A stretch of DNA of 7,466 bases from Arthrobacter sp. Lineage in GTDB: Bacteria > Actinomycetota > Actinomycetes > Actinomycetales > Micrococcaceae. Where the stretch lies: assembly GCA_018260285.1 (NCBI GenBank), contig JAGLBH010000079.1:1-7466 (forward strand), in the 5' to 3' direction. The position numbers were made by a program, and so were the translations under genes. The notes below the pieces were generated by a model. It was not told where the DNA came from. It ran no database searches and worked only from the letters and a program-made list of their open reading frames with translations. Of this stretch, positions 1 to 6,067 are shown one piece after another; positions within the stretch are counted from its first letter, which is position 1; each line of letters begins with the position of its first letter.

Positions 1-59
1 GAATGGATCGTGCGCTAGCTGGACGGACTGCGAGTCGGCCCGCGGGCGGGGGCGGATGC

Positions 60-812
60 CTACCGCGGCCGGGACTGAGCTGAGCGGCGTGCCTGCTGCT
101 CGAGCGAGTCGTCCAGAGCGCCGGGCTCGAAGGAGCCGTAGCGCCGCTCGGCGGCCGTGCGGATGAGGAAGTCTGCGATGGCAGGGTTCTTGGGCAGGAG
201 CGATCCGTGGAGGTACGTGCCGATGACATTGCCCGTGCGGGCGCCCTCCGAGGAGTCGTCCCCGTTGTTGCCCGCGCCGAGCGTGACCTGCCCCAGCGGC
301 GTGGAGCCGGGGCCCACGACCGTCTTGCCCGAGTGGTTCTCGTAGCCCACGATCGTGCCGAACTCTTCCGACTCCGTGACGATGTTGCCGATGAGGCGGG
401 TCTCGGACCCCTGCGTGCGCACGTCGAGAATGCCGACCCCCGTCAGCGTGCTTCCGCCGACCGTCGTGAACTCGTGCCCGAAGAGCTGGTACATGCCGCA
501 GATGACGAGCATCGGCACGCCCTCAGAGGCGAGGCGGGTCAGGGCGGGCGCGATCGTCGGAAGATCGTCGATGATCTTCACCTGGCCGGAGTCCTGGCCT
601 CCGCCGCCCAGGATGATGTCAACGTCCTCGGGAAACTCGTCGCCCACGTTGTACTCGAGGATGACTGGTGTGTAGCCGTGCCACGAGGCGCGCCGGGCCA
701 CCGCGAGGGTGTTGCCCCAGTCGCCGTAGATGTTCATGGCCTCCGGGTAGAGCTGGAGGATGCGAAGCTCGCCCTTGACAGGCTCGCTGACGCGGAAGGC
801 GGGCAGGCTCAC
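60..812 (-). CDS. gatD: GatD, glutaminase subunit of the lipid II isoglutaminyl synthase MurT-GatD
   Basis: A 250-residue class I glutamine amidotransferase. It should hydrolyse glutamine and pass ammonia to MurT, which amidates the D-Glu of lipid II in the cytoplasm. Visible marks are the family N-terminus LRILQLYPEAMNIYGDWGN (residues 17-35), a GGGGQD loop (69-74), the nucleophile elbow VICGMYQ with Cys105, GYENHSG (156-162) and YLHGSLLPKNP with His202. Arg139 (ETRLIGN) probably matches the substrate-binding Arg of S. aureus GatD. No acidic third triad member is evident; in solved MurT-GatD complexes MurT supplies it. The start is GTG at 812-810, the only sensible start before the conserved region. 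It overlaps the murT stop as GTGA and has a good GAAGGA Shine-Dalgarno 6 nt upstream, so translation is probably coupled to murT. The stop is TAG at 62-60. The C-terminal 20 or so residues are low-complexity and polar. Function is firm from motifs and the murT partner. Confidence 0.96.
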   Translation of the reverse strand: MSLPAFRVSEPVKGELRILQLYPEAMNIYGDWGNTLAVARRASWHGYTPVILEYNVGDEFPEDVDIILGGGGQDSGQVKIIDDLPTIAPALTRLASEGVPMLVICGMYQLFGHEFTTVGGSTLTGVGILDVRTQGSETRLIGNIVTESEEFGTIVGYENHSGKTVVGPGSTPLGQVTLGAGNNGDDSSEGARTGNVIGTYLHGSLLPKNPAIADFLIRTAAERRYGSFEPGALDDSLEQQARRSAQSRPR

Positions 813-2116
813 GAGAAGTCCTTCACTGTGGTGTACCGGGCCAGCTCCTTGCGCAGCGCGAGCATGGCGGTGTATGTGCAGAAGATGCGCTTGGGCTCAT
901 CGGGGTGCTCGGCGATGAAGGCGTCGAGGGAGGCCGCGAGATCCTCGTTGACGGTGCCGTAGGCCACGTCGTCATACTTCAGGCGCAGCGCCATGTCTGC
1001 GGCGCGCACCCCGCTCACGCGGTCCACGCCTCGAGCACGGAGGATGTCGAAGTCCACGTCCCACAGCCAGGACATGTCACGCCCGTCGGCGTAGTTGTCA
1101 TTGACAGCGATCATCGTGGCGCAGGACGAGTTGTCGAAGGACTGGAGGCCGAGGCGGAAGCCCGAGGGGTTCTTGACAAGCACCAGCTCGAGGTCCTGCC
1201 CGTTGACCGTGAGCGACTCGCCGCGCCCGAAGGCCGGGGTCACGTTCGCGAGAGACTCCAGGAGCGATGTGCGGTCCACGCGGTCCCCGAGAATGCGGTG
1301 GACGAGGGTGAGGGCGGCTGCGGCATTGAAGATGTTGTACACGCCCTTGAGCGCGAGGGTCGCCTCGAGCGTCTGGCCGAGCACGTCGAACTCGGCGCGG
1401 TTCCCCTCCACCGCCGTGAGCAGGACGTCCGCCGGGAGCGCGTCTGCGGGAACGGCGGCGGGGGAGGCTTCCTCCACGACGCCCTCGTCCGAGCCGCGCA
1501 TGTCGTCGTCGGAGGGGAAGAGGCGGCGCAGGGAGGGGGCGAGGCCGAAGTAGGCCACGTCAGCCCCCGCCTGGGCGGCGCCCTGGTCCGCGATGCGGGC
1601 CACGCGCGGGTCCTCGCGGTTGAGCACCACGGTGCCCGTGGTGCGGGAGGCGATGGTGTTGAGGAACCCTGCGGTCGTGTCGATCTCGCCGAAGCGGTCC
1701 AGCTGGTCCCGCAGCACGTTGAGGAGGAGCGAGTATGTCGGCTGGAACTGGCGGACGAAGTGGACAGCGTGCGCCTCGTCCAGCTCGAGCACGGCGATGT
1801 CCGCGCTGAGGCGGCCGGTCACCGAGGCCTCGGCCACGAGCGAGGCGACGACGCCGCGCGTGAAGTTCGACCCGGACCGGTTGGTGAAGACCCGGAGCCC
1901 CTGGGATTCGAGCAGCTCGACGACCATCTTCGTCGTCGTCGTCTTGCCGTTGGTCCCTGAGACGACGACGACGCCCTGGGGAATGCGTGCGAGCATCGAG
2001 GCCAGGAAGTCTGGGTCCATCCGCTCGACGACCAGGCCGGGCAGAGCAGAGCCGCCGCCTTTGAGACGAGACGCTGCTCGCACGGCTTTGCCGACCAGTA
2101 CACTCACGGGAATCAT
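809..2116 (-). CDS. murT: MurT, Mur ligase-like ATP-dependent subunit of lipid II isoglutaminyl synthase
   Basis: A 435-residue Mur ligase homologue that activates the alpha-carboxyl of D-Glu in lipid II with ATP and amidates it with ammonia from GatD. The P-loop is SGTNGKTTTT (residues 53-62), followed by FTNRSGSNFTRGV (77-89), the acidic VLELDEAHAV (109-118) and NVLRDQLDRFGEID (133-146), typical of the Mur central domain. The C-terminal MurT domain carries KNPSGFRLGLQ (315-325) and NDNYADGRDMSWLWDVDFD (339-357). An Asp in this last region is expected to complete the GatD catalytic triad; Asp344 and Asp347 are the candidates. Oddity: at about residues 185-235, where S. aureus and S. pneumoniae MurT carry a Cys4 zinc ribbon, there is no cysteine, only an Asp/Glu/Ala/Pro-rich segment. 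The protein's only cysteines are Cys332 and Cys413. The ATG lies 7 nt after a -10 hexamer with no Shine-Dalgarno, suggesting a leaderless message. The stop overlaps gatD. Confidence 0.96.
   Translation of the reverse strand: MIPVSVLVGKAVRAASRLKGGGSALPGLVVERMDPDFLASMLARIPQGVVVVSGTNGKTTTTKMVVELLESQGLRVFTNRSGSNFTRGVVASLVAEASVTGRLSADIAVLELDEAHAVHFVRQFQPTYSLLLNVLRDQLDRFGEIDTTAGFLNTIASRTTGTVVLNREDPRVARIADQGAAQAGADVAYFGLAPSLRRLFPSDDDMRGSDEGVVEEASPAAVPADALPADVLLTAVEGNRAEFDVLGQTLEATLALKGVYNIFNAAAALTLVHRILGDRVDRTSLLESLANVTPAFGRGESLTVNGQDLELVLVKNPSGFRLGLQSFDNSSCATMIAVNDNYADGRDMSWLWDVDFDILRARGVDRVSGVRAADMALRLKYDDVAYGTVNEDLAASLDAFIAEHPDEPKRIFCTYTAMLALRKELARYTTVKDFS
819..824 (-). promoter_or_regulatory. 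Shine-Dalgarno of gatD
   Basis: On the minus strand GAAGGA lies inside the last codons of murT, 6 nt before the GTG of gatD. It supports the GTG start and shows that gatD, unlike leaderless murT, uses an ordinary ribosome binding site within the polycistronic message. Confidence 0.75.
1931..1973 (-). repeat. 13-bp perfect inverted repeat across the MurT P-loop codons
   Basis: CGTCGTCGTCGTC (1931-1943) and GACGACGACGACG (1961-1973) are perfect reverse complements with a 17-nt loop. In the mRNA they arise from four GTC Val codons and four ACG Thr codons on either side of the P-loop core SGTNGK. The pairing is seen directly. It is most likely a by-product of codon choice, but it could form a hairpin in the transcript. 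Confidence 0.6.
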
Positions 2117-2123
2117 GCTCAGC

Positions 2124-2129
2124 AGTTTA
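2124..2129 (-). promoter_or_regulatory. Candidate -10 of murT, leaderless type
   Basis: On the minus strand TAAACT (TANNNT type) is followed by 7 nt and then the ATG of murT at 2116. This is the geometry expected when transcription begins at or next to the start codon. There is no Shine-Dalgarno in the 7 nt and no convincing -35. A 5-bp inverted repeat, GTTTA (2125-2129) and TAAAC (2136-2140), overlaps the hexamer and might be an operator. Confidence 0.5.
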
Positions 2130-2137
2130 CGGGACTA

Positions 2138-2188
2138 AACCTGACCCCGCCTGAAAGCCGCAGGTTCCCGGGAAGGGCGCGGGGGAAC
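2138..2188. promoter_or_regulatory. Cluster of inverted repeats between the divergent promoters
   Basis: Three inverted repeats are seen: AACCTG (2138-2143) with CAGGTT (2161-2166); the 10-bp palindrome TTCCCGGGAA (2165-2174); and GTTCCC (2164-2169) with GGGAAC (2183-2188). They fill the space between the murT and pdxT -10 hexamers, where -35 elements or regulator sites would lie. I do not recognise a known operator; in this G+C content short palindromes also arise by chance. Confidence 0.3.
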
Positions 2189-2190
2189 AG

Positions 2191-2196
2191 TAGACT
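2191..2196 (+). promoter_or_regulatory. Candidate -10 of pdxT, leaderless type
   Basis: TAGACT (TANNNT type) is followed by 7 nt and the ATG of pdxT at 2204, mirroring the arrangement at murT. No Shine-Dalgarno lies between them and no clear -35 lies 16-18 nt upstream. The likely product is a leaderless transcript running into yebC and ruvC. Confidence 0.5.
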
Positions 2197-2203
2197 CGCC
2201 TTC

Positions 2204-2896
2204 ATGACGCACCCATCTCCTGCCGCCAGCGCCGCTCGTCCCCGCGTGGGGGTTCTCGCCGTTCAGGGCGACTTCCGGGAGCACATCGCCTTCGCCGAGG
2301 CAGCCGGAGCGCAGGCATTCCCTGTGCGCCGGCCTGCGGACCTCGAGGGGATCGACGGGCTGATCCTCCCCGGGGGAGAGTCCACCGCGATCGACAAGCT
2401 CTCCCGGATCTTCGAGCTGGATGAGCCCATTCGGCGGCTCATTCGAGACGGCCTGCCCGTCTACGGCTCCTGCGCGGGTCTCATCATGCTCGCCGACCGG
2501 ATCGATGACCCGGCGCTTGACGCCGAGGGCCTGCCGCAGCGCACCTTCGGCGGGATCGACATGACCGTCAAGCGCAACGCCTTCGGCCGCCAGCGGGAGA
2601 GCTTCGAAGTGGATCTCGCCTTCGCCGGGCTCGAGCCGGACCCGGTCCGTGCGGTGTTCATCCGCGCGCCTCTCGTCCTGGAGGCGGGGGAGGGCGTGGA
2701 GATCCTCGCCCGAGTGGGCGACGCCGCCCCCGCTCTCGCCGGCGGGCAGACAGGGGAGACGCCGGGCCTTCCGGATCGGGCCGGTAGAATTGTGGCAGTG
2801 CGTTCTGGAAACCTCTTGGCCACGAGCTTCCACCCGGAAGTGACGAACGAGCGGCGCGTCCACGAACTTTTCATGAAGATGATCTCAAGGAGATAA
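2204..2896 (+). CDS. pdxT: PdxT, glutaminase subunit of pyridoxal 5'-phosphate synthase
   Basis: A 230-residue class I glutamine amidotransferase of the PdxT/SNO family. It releases ammonia from glutamine for PdxS, which joins it to a pentose phosphate and glyceraldehyde 3-phosphate to make PLP. The family signatures are [13 protein letters not shown] (residues 15-27), [11 protein letters not shown] (53-63), the nucleophile elbow [12 protein letters not shown] with Cys90, FGGID followed by RNAFGRQ (115-130), FIRAP (152-156) and ATSFHPEVT with His210 and Glu212, completing the triad. The N-terminus has an extra 14 or so Ala/Pro/Ser-rich residues, common in actinobacteria. The ATG is supported by the -10 hexamer 7 nt upstream. 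pdxS, usually the adjacent upstream gene, is absent: the neighbour is divergent murT. The end of the gene carries the Shine-Dalgarno of yebC, 7 bp downstream. Confidence 0.97.
   Translation: MTHPSPAASAARPRVGVLAVQGDFREHIAFAEAAGAQAFPVRRPADLEGIDGLILPGGESTAIDKLSRIFELDEPIRRLIRDGLPVYGSCAGLIMLADRIDDPALDAEGLPQRTFGGIDMTVKRNAFGRQRESFEVDLAFAGLEPDPVRAVFIRAPLVLEAGEGVEILARVGDAAPALAGGQTGETPGLPDRAGRIVAVRSGNLLATSFHPEVTNERRVHELFMKMISRR
2785..2790 (+). promoter_or_regulatory. Possible internal -10 upstream of yebC
   Basis: TAGAAT inside the 3' part of pdxT is the closest match to an actinobacterial -10 consensus in the pdxT-yebC stretch and lies about 115 nt before the yebC ATG. No good -35 is seen. It could give yebC-ruvC an extra promoter, or be chance within coding sequence. 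Confidence 0.2.
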
Positions 2897-2903
2897 GCAG
2901 AGT

Positions 2904-3659
2904 ATGTCGGGTCACTCCAAATGGGCTACCACCAAGCACAAGAAGGCTGCGATTGACGCCAAGCGCGCCAAGTCCTTTGCCAAGCTCATCAAAAACATCG
3001 AAGTCGCCGCCCGTGCTGGGGGCGCCGACATGTCCGGCAACCCTGCCCTCGAGCTCGCGGTCACGAAGGCCAAGAAGTCGTCCGTGCCGAACGACAACAT
3101 CGACCGCGCCATCAAGCGCGGCGCGGGCCTGACCGGCGAGGTCGTCGACTACACCGAGATCATCTACGAGGCACGCGGCCCGCAGGGCTCCGCCCTTCTC
3201 ATCGAGTGCCTCACGGACAACAAGAACCGCGCCGCCTCCGAGGTCCGCGTGGCGATCACCCGCAACGGCGGGACCATCGCTGACCCGGGCTCCGTGGCCT
3301 ACCTCTTCGCCCGCAAGGGCCTCGTCAACCTCCCCAAGAAGGACCTGACCGAGGACGACCTCCTCATGGCCGTGCTGGACGCCGGCGCCGAAGAGGTCAA
3401 GGAGTCCGGCGAGAGCTTCGAGATCCACTCCGAGCCGAGCGACCTGCGCGCCGTGGTCGCCGCTCTCGAGGAGGCCGGCATCGAGTACGAGACGGACGAG
3501 ATCGAGTTCGTCCCCTCCATGCACGTGGAGCTCGACGCCGAGGGCGCCCGCAAGTTCCTCAAGCTCGCGGACGCGATCGAAGAGCTCGACGACGTCCAGA
3601 ACGTCTACTCCAACGCGGACATCTCCGCCGAGGTCATGGCCGAGCTGGAAAACGACTGA
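2904..3659 (+). CDS. yebC: YebC/TACO1-family translation factor
   Basis: A 251-residue YebC family protein of normal length. The diagnostic N-terminus [20 protein letters not shown] (residues 2-21) is followed by the conserved [20 protein letters not shown] (46-65), [19 protein letters not shown] (89-107) and [16 protein letters not shown] (119-134), then an acidic C-terminal half. The family was long annotated as a transcriptional regulator because it often precedes ruvC; later work on YebC and mitochondrial TACO1 supports a ribosome role in relieving stalling at proline-rich stretches. Which role holds here cannot be read from sequence. The ATG has an AAGGAGA Shine-Dalgarno (2887-2893) overlapping the end of pdxT, with a somewhat long spacer of 10 nt. 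ruvC begins 5 nt after its stop, so the two are almost surely cotranscribed. The coding strand is rich in Lys AAG codons at the 5' end, as expected for its basic N-terminus. Confidence 0.96.
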   Translation: MSGHSKWATTKHKKAAIDAKRAKSFAKLIKNIEVAARAGGADMSGNPALELAVTKAKKSSVPNDNIDRAIKRGAGLTGEVVDYTEIIYEARGPQGSALLIECLTDNKNRAASEVRVAITRNGGTIADPGSVAYLFARKGLVNLPKKDLTEDDLLMAVLDAGAEEVKESGESFEIHSEPSDLRAVVAALEEAGIEYETDEIEFVPSMHVELDAEGARKFLKLADAIEELDDVQNVYSNADISAEVMAELEND

Positions 3660-3664
3660 CACGC

Positions 3665-4306
3665 ATGCCTGAGCGCCGCAGCGGGGTCACCCGCATCCTG
3701 GGCGTCGACCCGGGGCTGACCCGCTGCGGCATCGGCGTCATCGACATGCACCCGAACCGTCGGGCTACGCTCGTCGACGTGGGCGTCGTCGGGACGGATG
3801 CGACGACTTCTCTGGACCAGCGCCTCCTGACGATCGCCGAGGCGATCGACACGTGGATGGACCGCCACACGCCGGACATGTTCGCGCTCGAGCGAGTGTT
3901 CAGCCACAACAACGTGAGCACGGTCATGGGGACGGCACAGGCCTCCGGCGTCGTCATCGTGGCCGCGGCGCGCCGTGGAATCCCCGTGGCCCTGCACACG
4001 CCGACGGAGGTCAAGGCCGCCGTCACGGGGGACGGGCAGGCAGGGAAAGAGGCTGTCACCGCCATGGTCACTCGCATTCTCGCGCTCTCTGCACCCCCGC
4101 GCCCTGCCGACGCGGCGGACGCCCTGGCCCTGTGCATCGCCGCAGGATGGCGCCGCTCGGTGTCCGCAGCCGAGGGATCCCAGGTGGTGGGCGCGGCCCG
4201 CAGAACGCCTGCGGCCCCCCGGCGAGGCGAGCTCACTCCTGCGCAGAAGGCCTGGGCCCAGGCCGAGGCGTCGGGCAGAAGACCCGCACCCAGGCGATTC
4301 TCCTGA
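3665..4306 (+). CDS. ruvC: RuvC, Holliday junction resolvase (crossover junction endodeoxyribonuclease)
   Basis: A 213-residue RNase H-fold nuclease that cuts Holliday junctions as a dimer, directed by RuvAB. The four acidic active-site residues are present: Asp15 in [13 protein letters not shown], Glu76 in FALERVF, and Asp149 and Asp152 in [11 protein letters not shown]. The segment [14 protein letters not shown] (82-95) is also typical. The ATG gives an 8-residue lead before the usual RILGVDPG start; no other in-frame start codon lies close. Only a weak GGAA stands upstream, so translation may be coupled to yebC, whose stop is 5 nt before. The core ends near residue 165. The remaining 50 or so residues form an Ala/Arg/Pro-rich, basic and probably disordered tail, which makes it longer than the E. 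coli enzyme (173 residues). A 64-bp gap with a LexA-box candidate separates it from ruvA. Confidence 0.96.
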   Translation: MPERRSGVTRILGVDPGLTRCGIGVIDMHPNRRATLVDVGVVGTDATTSLDQRLLTIAEAIDTWMDRHTPDMFALERVFSHNNVSTVMGTAQASGVVIVAAARRGIPVALHTPTEVKAAVTGDGQAGKEAVTAMVTRILALSAPPRPADAADALALCIAAGWRRSVSAAEGSQVVGAARRTPAAPRRGELTPAQKAWAQAEASGRRPAPRRFS

Positions 4307-4313
4307 CTCGCGT

Positions 4314-4329
4314 TCGAAAGTATGTTCTA
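4314..4329. promoter_or_regulatory. LexA-binding site (SOS box) candidate upstream of ruvA
   Basis: TCGAAAGTATGTTCTA matches the actinobacterial/Gram-positive SOS box TCGAAC-N4-GTTCGA at 10 of 12 defined positions. The central GTAT also fits the RNRY core of the B. subtilis-type consensus. It starts 8 nt after the ruvC stop and 57 nt before the ruvA GTG. TATGTT (4321-4326) within it fits a TANNNT -10, so bound LexA would cover a promoter. Induction of ruvAB by DNA damage is established in other bacteria; the control here is inferred from the site alone. Confidence 0.75.
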
Positions 4330-4352
4330 ATCGTTAAGGCCATCCTCTGCCT

Positions 4353-4369
4353 GTCGAAAGCGAGTCGAC
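4353..4369. repeat. Short inverted repeat next to the ruvA start
   Basis: GTCGA (4353-4357) and TCGAC (4365-4369) form a perfect 5-bp inverted repeat with a 7-nt spacer, ending 1 nt before the GTG of ruvA. TCGAAAG occurs here (4354-4360) and again in the SOS-box candidate (4314-4320), 40 bp apart. It is too poor a match to be a second LexA box. It might form a weak hairpin at the translation start. Confidence 0.25.
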
Positions 4370-4370
4370 C

Positions 4371-4982
4371 GTGATTTCCATCCTCCGCGGCGAGATCGAG
4401 TCCGTGACGCTCTCCTCCGCCGTGATCCTCGTGGGAGGAGTCGGCCTGGAGTTCCATGCTCCCGCCCCCACCCTGGCAGCGCTGCGCACGGGCTCTGAGG
4501 CCACTGTCTACACGTCTCTCGTGGTGCGGGAGGACTCTCTGACGCTCTACGGGTTCATCGACCGGGACACGCGCACGGCGTTCGAGATCATCACCTCGAT
4601 CACGGGGGTGGGGCCCAAGCTGGGCCTCGCCGTGCTCTCCGTTCACGACGCCGACTCGCTGCGCAGGGCAGTCTCCCGCGAGGACAAGGCCGCGCTTCAG
4701 GCGGTGCCGGGCATCGGCCCCAAGTCTGCGGCGCGCATGCTCCTCGAGCTCAAGGACAAGCTGAAGGCGCCCGCCCTCATGCAAGAGGGCCTGCTGGCGC
4801 CCACGGGCGGGACGGACGTCAAGATCCAGGTCCTGGCCGCGCTGGAGGCGCTGGGGTGGAATGAGAGAGAGGCCGAGAAGGCCTGGGCCGCAGTGGAAGC
4901 CGATCAGCCTGAGGTTATGGCCTCGGACAACGTCTCGACTGTCCTCAAGACCGTTCTCCAGAGTCTCTCCCGGGCGCGCTGA
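4371..4982 (+). CDS. ruvA: RuvA, Holliday junction-binding subunit of the RuvAB branch migration complex
   Basis: A 203-residue RuvA of standard length. Tetramers bind the four-way junction and load the RuvB motors. Domain I (about residues 1-65) is the OB fold, [10 protein letters not shown] through LYGFIDRD, and holds the acidic pin Glu54-Asp55 in [10 protein letters not shown]. Domain II has two helix-hairpin-helix motifs, ITGVGPKLG (77-85) and [12 protein letters not shown] (112-123), which contact DNA backbone. A flexible linker (about 134-148) leads to domain III (about 149-203, [20 protein letters not shown]), which contacts RuvB. The start is GTG; MISILRGE aligns with the normal RuvA N-terminus. 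Only a weak purine-rich GAAAGCGAG precedes it. The stop overlaps the ruvB start by one base (TGATG). It is probably the first gene of a DNA-damage-inducible ruvAB unit, given the SOS-box candidate upstream. Confidence 0.97.
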   Translation: MISILRGEIESVTLSSAVILVGGVGLEFHAPAPTLAALRTGSEATVYTSLVVREDSLTLYGFIDRDTRTAFEIITSITGVGPKLGLAVLSVHDADSLRRAVSREDKAALQAVPGIGPKSAARMLLELKDKLKAPALMQEGLLAPTGGTDVKIQVLAALEALGWNEREAEKAWAAVEADQPEVMASDNVSTVLKTVLQSLSRAR

Positions 4983-6001
4983 TGCCGGAGAGGGAGCTTC
5001 TGCAGCCGTCGGCCGATCCGGAGGACCGGGCGCTCGAGGGCGCCCTCAGGCCGAAGAGCCTGTCTGACTTCGTGGGTCAGGAACGGGTGAGAGAGCAGCT
5101 GGACCTCGTGCTCAAGGCGGCCCAGATGCGAGAGCGCACAGCTGACCACGTGCTCCTCTCCGGGCCTCCCGGCCTGGGAAAGACCACCCTGGCCATGATC
5201 GTGGCCCAGGAGATGAGCGCGCCCCTGCGCATCACGAGCGGCCCGGCCATTCAGCACGCTGGCGACTTGGCGGCCATTCTCTCCTCCCTCGTTCCCGGGG
5301 AGATCCTCTTCCTCGACGAGATCCACCGCATGTCCCGTCCGGCCGAAGAGATGCTCTACATGGCCATGGAGGACTTCCGCGTGGACGTGATCGTGGGAAA
5401 GGGAGCAGGAGCCACGTCAATCCCGCTCGAGCTGCCTCCCTTCACACTGGTGGGCGCCACCACCCGAGCCGGCCTGCTCCCAGGCCCGCTGAGGGACCGC
5501 TTCGGGTTCACAGGCCATCTCGAGTTCTACTCGGTCGAGGAACTTGAGAGGGTTCTGCGCCGCTCCGCACTCCTCATGGACCTCAGCGTCACGAGCGACG
5601 GCTTCGGGGAGATCGCCCGGCGATCCCGGGGAACGCCCCGGATCGCCAACCGCCTCTTGCGCCGTGTGCGAGACTGGGCACTCGTGCACCAGGTCCATCG
5701 GATCGAGCAGACCCACGCCAATACCGCGCTGACGATGTACGAGGTGGATCAGCGCGGCCTGGACCGCCTGGACCGCAATGTCCTCCTCGCGCTCATCGAC
5801 AAATTCGGGGGAGGCCCGGTGGGCCTGTCCACCCTGGCCATTGCCGTGGGCGAGGAGATAGAGACGGTGGAGACCGTCGCTGAGCCGTATCTCGTGCGGG
5901 AGGGCCTCCTGGGACGCACCCCTCGCGGGCGTGTGGCCACCCGCGCCGCGTACGCGCATCTGGGAAGGGCCGTCCCCGAGGGCGGGACGGTCATTCCATG
6001 A
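4982..6001 (+). CDS. ruvB: RuvB, ATP-driven Holliday junction branch migration motor
   Basis: A 339-residue AAA+ ATPase that forms hexamers on the DNA arms flanking RuvA. In order: [16 protein letters not shown] (residues 21-36), Walker [10 protein letters not shown] (61-69), Walker [10 protein letters not shown] (108-116), the RuvB-specific [20 protein letters not shown] (122-141, shown in part by the DNA-contacting and RuvA-contacting hairpin region), sensor 1 VGATTRAG (157-164), the PLRDRFG segment with the arginine-finger candidates Arg171/Arg173, and sensor 2 [17 protein letters not shown] with Arg220. The C-terminal winged-helix domain (about 258-335) has [16 protein letters not shown] and [17 protein letters not shown]. 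Nothing is missing. The ATG shares its A with the ruvA stop and has no clear Shine-Dalgarno, so translation is probably coupled to ruvA. Its last codons hold a terminator-like hairpin, after which a new promoter for yajC appears. Confidence 0.98.
   Translation: MPERELLQPSADPEDRALEGALRPKSLSDFVGQERVREQLDLVLKAAQMRERTADHVLLSGPPGLGKTTLAMIVAQEMSAPLRITSGPAIQHAGDLAAILSSLVPGEILFLDEIHRMSRPAEEMLYMAMEDFRVDVIVGKGAGATSIPLELPPFTLVGATTRAGLLPGPLRDRFGFTGHLEFYSVEELERVLRRSALLMDLSVTSDGFGEIARRSRGTPRIANRLLRRVRDWALVHQVHRIEQTHANTALTMYEVDQRGLDRLDRNVLLALIDKFGGGPVGLSTLAIAVGEEIETVETVAEPYLVREGLLGRTPRGRVATRAAYAHLGRAVPEGGTVIP
5968..5992 (+). terminator. Terminator-like hairpin at the 3' end of ruvB
   Basis: CCGTCCC (5970-5976) and GGGACGG (5984-5990) pair perfectly across a 7-nt loop. 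One further G-C pair and a G-T wobble extend the stem to 9 pairs (5968-5992). There is no T tract, but intrinsic terminators without one are described in actinobacteria. It lies within the last ruvB codons, just before the yajC -10 candidate, a sensible place to end a ruvAB transcript. Chance pairing in GC-rich coding DNA remains possible. Confidence 0.35.
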
Positions 6002-6020
6002 CCCGCTCGGGTTGGGTCGG

Positions 6021-6026
6021 TATAGT
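6021..6026 (+). promoter_or_regulatory. Candidate -10 for yajC-secD
   Basis: TATAGT matches TATAAT at 5 of 6 positions and stands out in the 66-bp ruvB-yajC gap. Transcription would begin near 6033, leaving a leader of about 35 nt. No good -35 is seen; TTGGGT (6012-6017) is too close. Confidence 0.45.
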
Positions 6027-6067
6027 CCTCAACTGACCGATGTTTTCTCGCACGCGAATGGATTTCC

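Noticed and set aside
1..59. End of a possible plus-strand gene (frame reading EWIVR then TAG at 16-18) or a terminator after gatD (palindrome GCCCGCGGGC at 38-47)
   Set aside because: Five codons cannot support a gene call, and the palindrome has too small a loop and no T tract. Sequence left of the window would settle it.
207..962. Long open frame of about 250 codons on the plus strand opposite gatD
   Set aside because: It is antisense to gatD and the end of murT, has Arg/Ala/Val/Asp-rich low-information sequence and no recognisable motif. Such frames are usual opposite GC-rich genes.
905..1960. 351-codon open frame on the plus strand opposite murT
   Set aside because: Composition is dominated by Val, Glu, Gly, His and Arg, as expected from the complement of a GC-rich gene. 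murT on the other strand has full family motifs.
2785..2800. Leaderless internal start in pdxT: TAGAAT followed 7 nt later by an in-frame GTG (2798)
   Set aside because: A protein starting there would be only the last 32 residues of PdxT, without the catalytic cysteine. The hexamer is kept only as a weak promoter candidate for yebC.
2135..2863. Minus-strand open frame of 242 codons opposite pdxT, with similar frames opposite yebC (2871-3662), ruvC, ruvA, ruvB and yajC
   Set aside because: All are shadows of firmly identified genes; none shows a domain, ribosome binding site or plausible composition.
4354..4369. Second LexA box next to the ruvA start (TCGAAAGCGAGTCGAC)
   Set aside because: It matches TCGAAC-N4-GTTCGA at only 7 of 12 defined positions; the right half is out of register.
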